The notes beneath the pieces were generated by a model. It did no database searches and was not told the DNA's origin. It saw nothing but the letters and a program-made list of their open reading frames with translations. A stretch of DNA of 64,000 nt from Haloferax gibbonsii ATCC 33959 (lineage in GTDB: Archaea; Halobacteriota; Halobacteria; Halobacteriales; Haloferacaceae), in assembly GCF_000336775.1 (NCBI RefSeq), contig NZ_AOLJ01000015.1, positions 62,001 to 126,000 of the forward strand, read 5' to 3'. Both the position numbers and the translations under genes were made by a program. Position 1 is the stretch's first letter, and every line of letters starts with the position of its first letter. Positions 61,600 to 64,000 of this stretch are shown piece after piece.

Positions 61600-64000
61600 A
61601 CACACCATCGAAGACAGCATCGACAAAGCGGCGACGACCGTCGGTTCGGTCTGGCCGATTCACTCGTTCGTGACGGCCAACCCGCTTTCGGGGTTCGAAG
61701 ACATGCCGTTCCACGAGGCCGTCACCCAGGCCGCTGACCTCGTCGGCGGTCGCGGCTACCCGACCCCCGAGACGTTCCGGGCGGCCCTCGACGACGGGCA
61801 AATCGACCCCGACGCGCTCGCCTCGGAACTGGCCGAGCGCGGCTACGACGACGACCCCGAAACGCTGCTGGAGCGCATGGACGCCGGCGTCGAGTCGGAG
61901 CCCTCGGACGCCGAGACTGACGCCGACACCGCGCGGGTCGACCGCGTGCTGACGAAGTGGCTGTCGGCGTTCCTCGACGAGGGACAGGCCCACTGGCCGA
62001 TGCCGAACCGCGAAGACGGGTTCTACAGCGCCTTCCGGTCGATGGCCGCGTACGACGGGCAGATTCCCGACGACGGAATCGTCGCCGACCTACCCGAGTC
62101 GCCGGTCGAAACCGTCGAGGCCGCGCTGGAGTCGTATCCCCAGAGCCAGTGGGTCCCGATATTCGAGGAGCAACTCGCCGCGCTCCCCGGCTGGACCGGC
62201 TTCATCAAGCAACGCGCCGCCGACGGCGGCGAGTGGCAGTCCACGCACCCGATTACGCTCGAAGGCTACCTCGCGGCACGTCTCGCGCTCCTCGACGCGT
62301 TCGGCGTCGATGTCGAGCCGTCGACCGGTCCCGAACGCGGCGAGGCCGATGCGACCGACGAACTCGCCGACGCGTTCCTGAGCGCGTGGGAGGCGAGTTA
62401 CCGCGGCGAGGTCGTCGACCGCGTCGCCGCCGAGAGCGAGGCCCTCGACGACAGCGGCTCCGCCGGTCGCCCGGACGCGCAGTTGGTCTTCTGTATCGAC
62501 ACGCGCTCCGAGGTCATCCGCCGCCACATCGAGGACACGGGCGACTACGAGACCCACGGCTACGCCGGCTTCTTCGGCATCCCGATGGAGTACCAGGGCT
62601 ACGACGCCGAGGTGGCGGTCGACGCCTGTCCCCCGATTCTCGACCCGCAGCACCACGTCTCCGAGGTCCCGACCGACACGGAGACGAAGGCGAGCCACGA
62701 CCGCTGGTCGCGCTTCCGCGAGACCGCGGGCGAAGTCATCGAGTCGCTGAAGACCAACCCCGCTACCGCCTTCGGCTTCGTCGAGAGCGCCGGAAGCGGG
62801 TACGGACTGGCCCTCGCGGCCCGCACGCTCGTCCCCGGGCGCGTCTCCGACCTGCTGGGAACCGCCGACGACGCGGTCCCCGACAACCACGAGTTCTGCG
62901 ACCAGGCCGTCCACCGGCAGCACTCCTACGTCGGCGACCTCCCGGTGGGGCTGACCGACGAGGAGAAAGTCGAGTACGCCGCGAACGCCTTCGGACTGAT
63001 GGGCTGGGAGGAGTTCGGTCGCCTCGTCGTGTTCACCGGCCACGCCAGCGAGACGGCGAACAACCCGTTCGATTCGAGTCTGGACTGCGGTGCCTGCGCC
63101 GGCAACCCCGGCGGACCGAACGCCCGCGTCCTCGCGGCAATCTGCAACGACGAGACCGTCAAAGCCGAACTCCGCGACCGCGGGTTCGACATCCCCGAGG
63201 ACACGGTGTTCGTCGCCGGCGAACACAACACGACGACCGACGAAATCGACCTGTTCGACGGCGACGTGCCCGAGAGCCACGCCGACGGCCTCGACCAGCT
63301 GCGCGCGGACCTCGCGGTCGCCCGGGAGAACGCGACCGCCGAGCGCGCCGAGTCGATGGGAGCCGACGGCTCCGCGGGCGTCAGGGAGACCGAGCGCCGC
63401 GCCGCCGACTGGGCCGAGACGCGTCCCGAGTGGGGACTGGCCGGCAACGCCGGCTTCGTCATCGGCCCCCGCGAACTGACGAGCGACCTCGACCTCGACG
63501 GCCGCGCGTTCCTCCACTCGTACAACCACTCGACGGACCCCGACGGCGACGCGCTCGAAGCGATTCTGACGGGCCCGATGGTCGTCACGCAGTGGATTAA
63601 CGCCCAGTACTACTTCTCGACGGTCGACAACGCCGTCTACGGGAGCGGGTCGAAGGTGACCCAGAACCCCGTCGGCAACGTCGGCGTCTACCAGGGCAAC
63701 GGCGGCGACCTGATGACCGGACTCCCGCTCCAGTCGCTGATGGCCGCTGACGACAGGCCGTACCACCAGCCGCTCCGCCTCTCGACGATTATCCACGCGC
63801 CGGTCGACCGCGTCTCTGACGTGCTGGCCGACCACGCGGAACTGACCGAACTGCTCGACAACGACTGGCTCTCGCTGACGGTCGTCGACCCGACGCAGGA
63901 CCACCGCGCCTTCCACTACGAGGAGGAACTGACGTGGACGCCGGCGTCCGAACAGGTCGAAGCGCGCCCGGAACCAGAGACGCCGACCACGGCCGCCGTC
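61589..64000 (+). CDS. dabA: DabA (DUF2309), zinc-binding subunit of DAB inorganic carbon transporter; cut by window end
   Basis: A soluble membrane-associated protein whose reading frame stays open to the window end (804 codons seen). It starts MSTEHTIEDSIDKAATTVGS and SVWPIHSFVTANPLSGFED. The beta-carbonic anhydrase-like zinc site is visible: Cys302 and Asp304 in VFCIDTRSEVIRRH, His485 in FTGHASETANNPF and Cys500 in LDCGACAGNPGGPN. With DabB it should hydrate CO2 and store bicarbonate. In a heterotroph this would supply carboxylases. The 3' end lies outside the window. Confidence 0.93.
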   Translation, partial: MSTEHTIEDSIDKAATTVGSVWPIHSFVTANPLSGFEDMPFHEAVTQAADLVGGRGYPTPETFRAALDDGQIDPDALASELAERGYDDDPETLLERMDAGVESEPSDAETDADTARVDRVLTKWLSAFLDEGQAHWPMPNREDGFYSAFRSMAAYDGQIPDDGIVADLPESPVETVEAALESYPQSQWVPIFEEQLAALPGWTGFIKQRAADGGEWQSTHPITLEGYLAARLALLDAFGVDVEPSTGPERGEADATDELADAFLSAWEASYRGEVVDRVAAESEALDDSGSAGRPDAQLVFCIDTRSEVIRRHIEDTGDYETHGYAGFFGIPMEYQGYDAEVAVDACPPILDPQHHVSEVPTDTETKASHDRWSRFRETAGEVIESLKTNPATAFGFVESAGSGYGLALAARTLVPGRVSDLLGTADDAVPDNHEFCDQAVHRQHSYVGDLPVGLTDEEKVEYAANAFGLMGWEEFGRLVVFTGHASETANNPFDSSLDCGACAGNPGGPNARVLAAICNDETVKAELRDRGFDIPEDTVFVAGEHNTTTDEIDLFDGDVPESHADGLDQLRADLAVARENATAERAESMGADGSAGVRETERRAADWAETRPEWGLAGNAGFVIGPRELTSDLDLDGRAFLHSYNHSTDPDGDALEAILTGPMVVTQWINAQYYFSTVDNAVYGSGSKVTQNPVGNVGVYQGNGGDLMTGLPLQSLMAADDRPYHQPLRLSTIIHAPVDRVSDVLADHAELTELLDNDWLSLTVVDPTQDHRAFHYEEELTWTPASEQVEARPEPETPTTAAV

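Noticed and set aside
62090-63916. 608-codon antisense ORF opposite dabA, and a 547-codon plus-strand ORF in another frame
   Set aside because: Shadows of dabA, whose conserved zinc ligands and N-terminus read in the frame starting at 61589.

Overview
The window is a gene-dense, roughly two-thirds G+C stretch of a haloarchaeal chromosome. The organism is almost certainly a Haloferax species (class Halobacteria). Evidence: acidic proteins rich in Asp/Glu, archaeal promoters with TATA boxes about 27 bases before start codons (many leaderless mRNAs), an S-layer glycoprotein with a PGF-CTERM tail, PilA-type pilins with the Haloferax hydrophobic domain, an archaeal clamp loader, aEF-1A, a halolysin-type protease and HMG-CoA synthase for isoprenoid lipids. 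No transposase, integrase, CRISPR array or rRNA gene was seen. Where Haloferax volcanii or H. mediterranei is mentioned, the comparison is from memory.

Layout. 0-4.1 kb: a chemotaxis transducer with a CBS protein, two small membrane proteins, a hairpin cluster and two identical tRNA-Val(GAC) genes. 4.3-8.2 kb: a compact trpDFEG operon behind a promoter carrying TGTACA-like boxes. 8.3-12.1 kb: a small membrane protein, a 22-codon ORF and the B12-dependent ribonucleotide reductase nrdJ. 12.9-17.3 kb: a cell-surface block with an S-layer glycoprotein (minus) diverging from two tandem PilA-like pilins. 17.5-21.5 kb: conserved hypotheticals, an aldo/keto reductase, a 14-bp tandem repeat and an EamA exporter. 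21.6-27.8 kb: a five-gene dipeptide/oligopeptide ABC importer. 28-34.2 kb: an RNase H-like protein, a membrane protein, malic enzyme-phosphotransacetylase fusion maeB with a duplicated 3' end, an M24-fold protein without the usual metal ligands, and heme A synthase.

34.4-36.9 kb: a family 3 (polar amino acid) ABC importer. 36.9-47.7 kb: zinc-ribbon protein, alcohol dehydrogenase, RFC large subunit, three GNAT acetyltransferases, an amidohydrolase, a YdjM-like membrane protein, an XRE-type regulator and HMG-CoA synthase. 47.8-51.4 kb: two divergent pilin-like surface proteins, one with four repeats of about 109 residues and one with an Ig-like domain, sharing a 77-bp double promoter. 51.5-57.4 kb: DUF2150 protein, TatD hydrolase, NYN-domain protein, a Tat-exported subtilase and a RimK ATP-grasp/zinc-protease-like fusion. 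57.5-64 kb: an aEF-1A gene outside the usual ribosomal operon, a possible 34-residue protein, an Lrp/AsnC regulator and dabB-dabA for inorganic carbon uptake; dabA runs off the end of the window.

Themes are the cell surface (S-layer, pilins, Ig/repeat proteins, protease), nutrient import (peptides, amino acids, inorganic carbon) and core metabolism. My best candidate for an undescribed system is the divergent pilin-like pair at 47.8-51.4 kb. Next are the RimK-protease fusion, the dab/Lrp locus with its small ORF, and the non-coding elements at maeB and the tRNAs.
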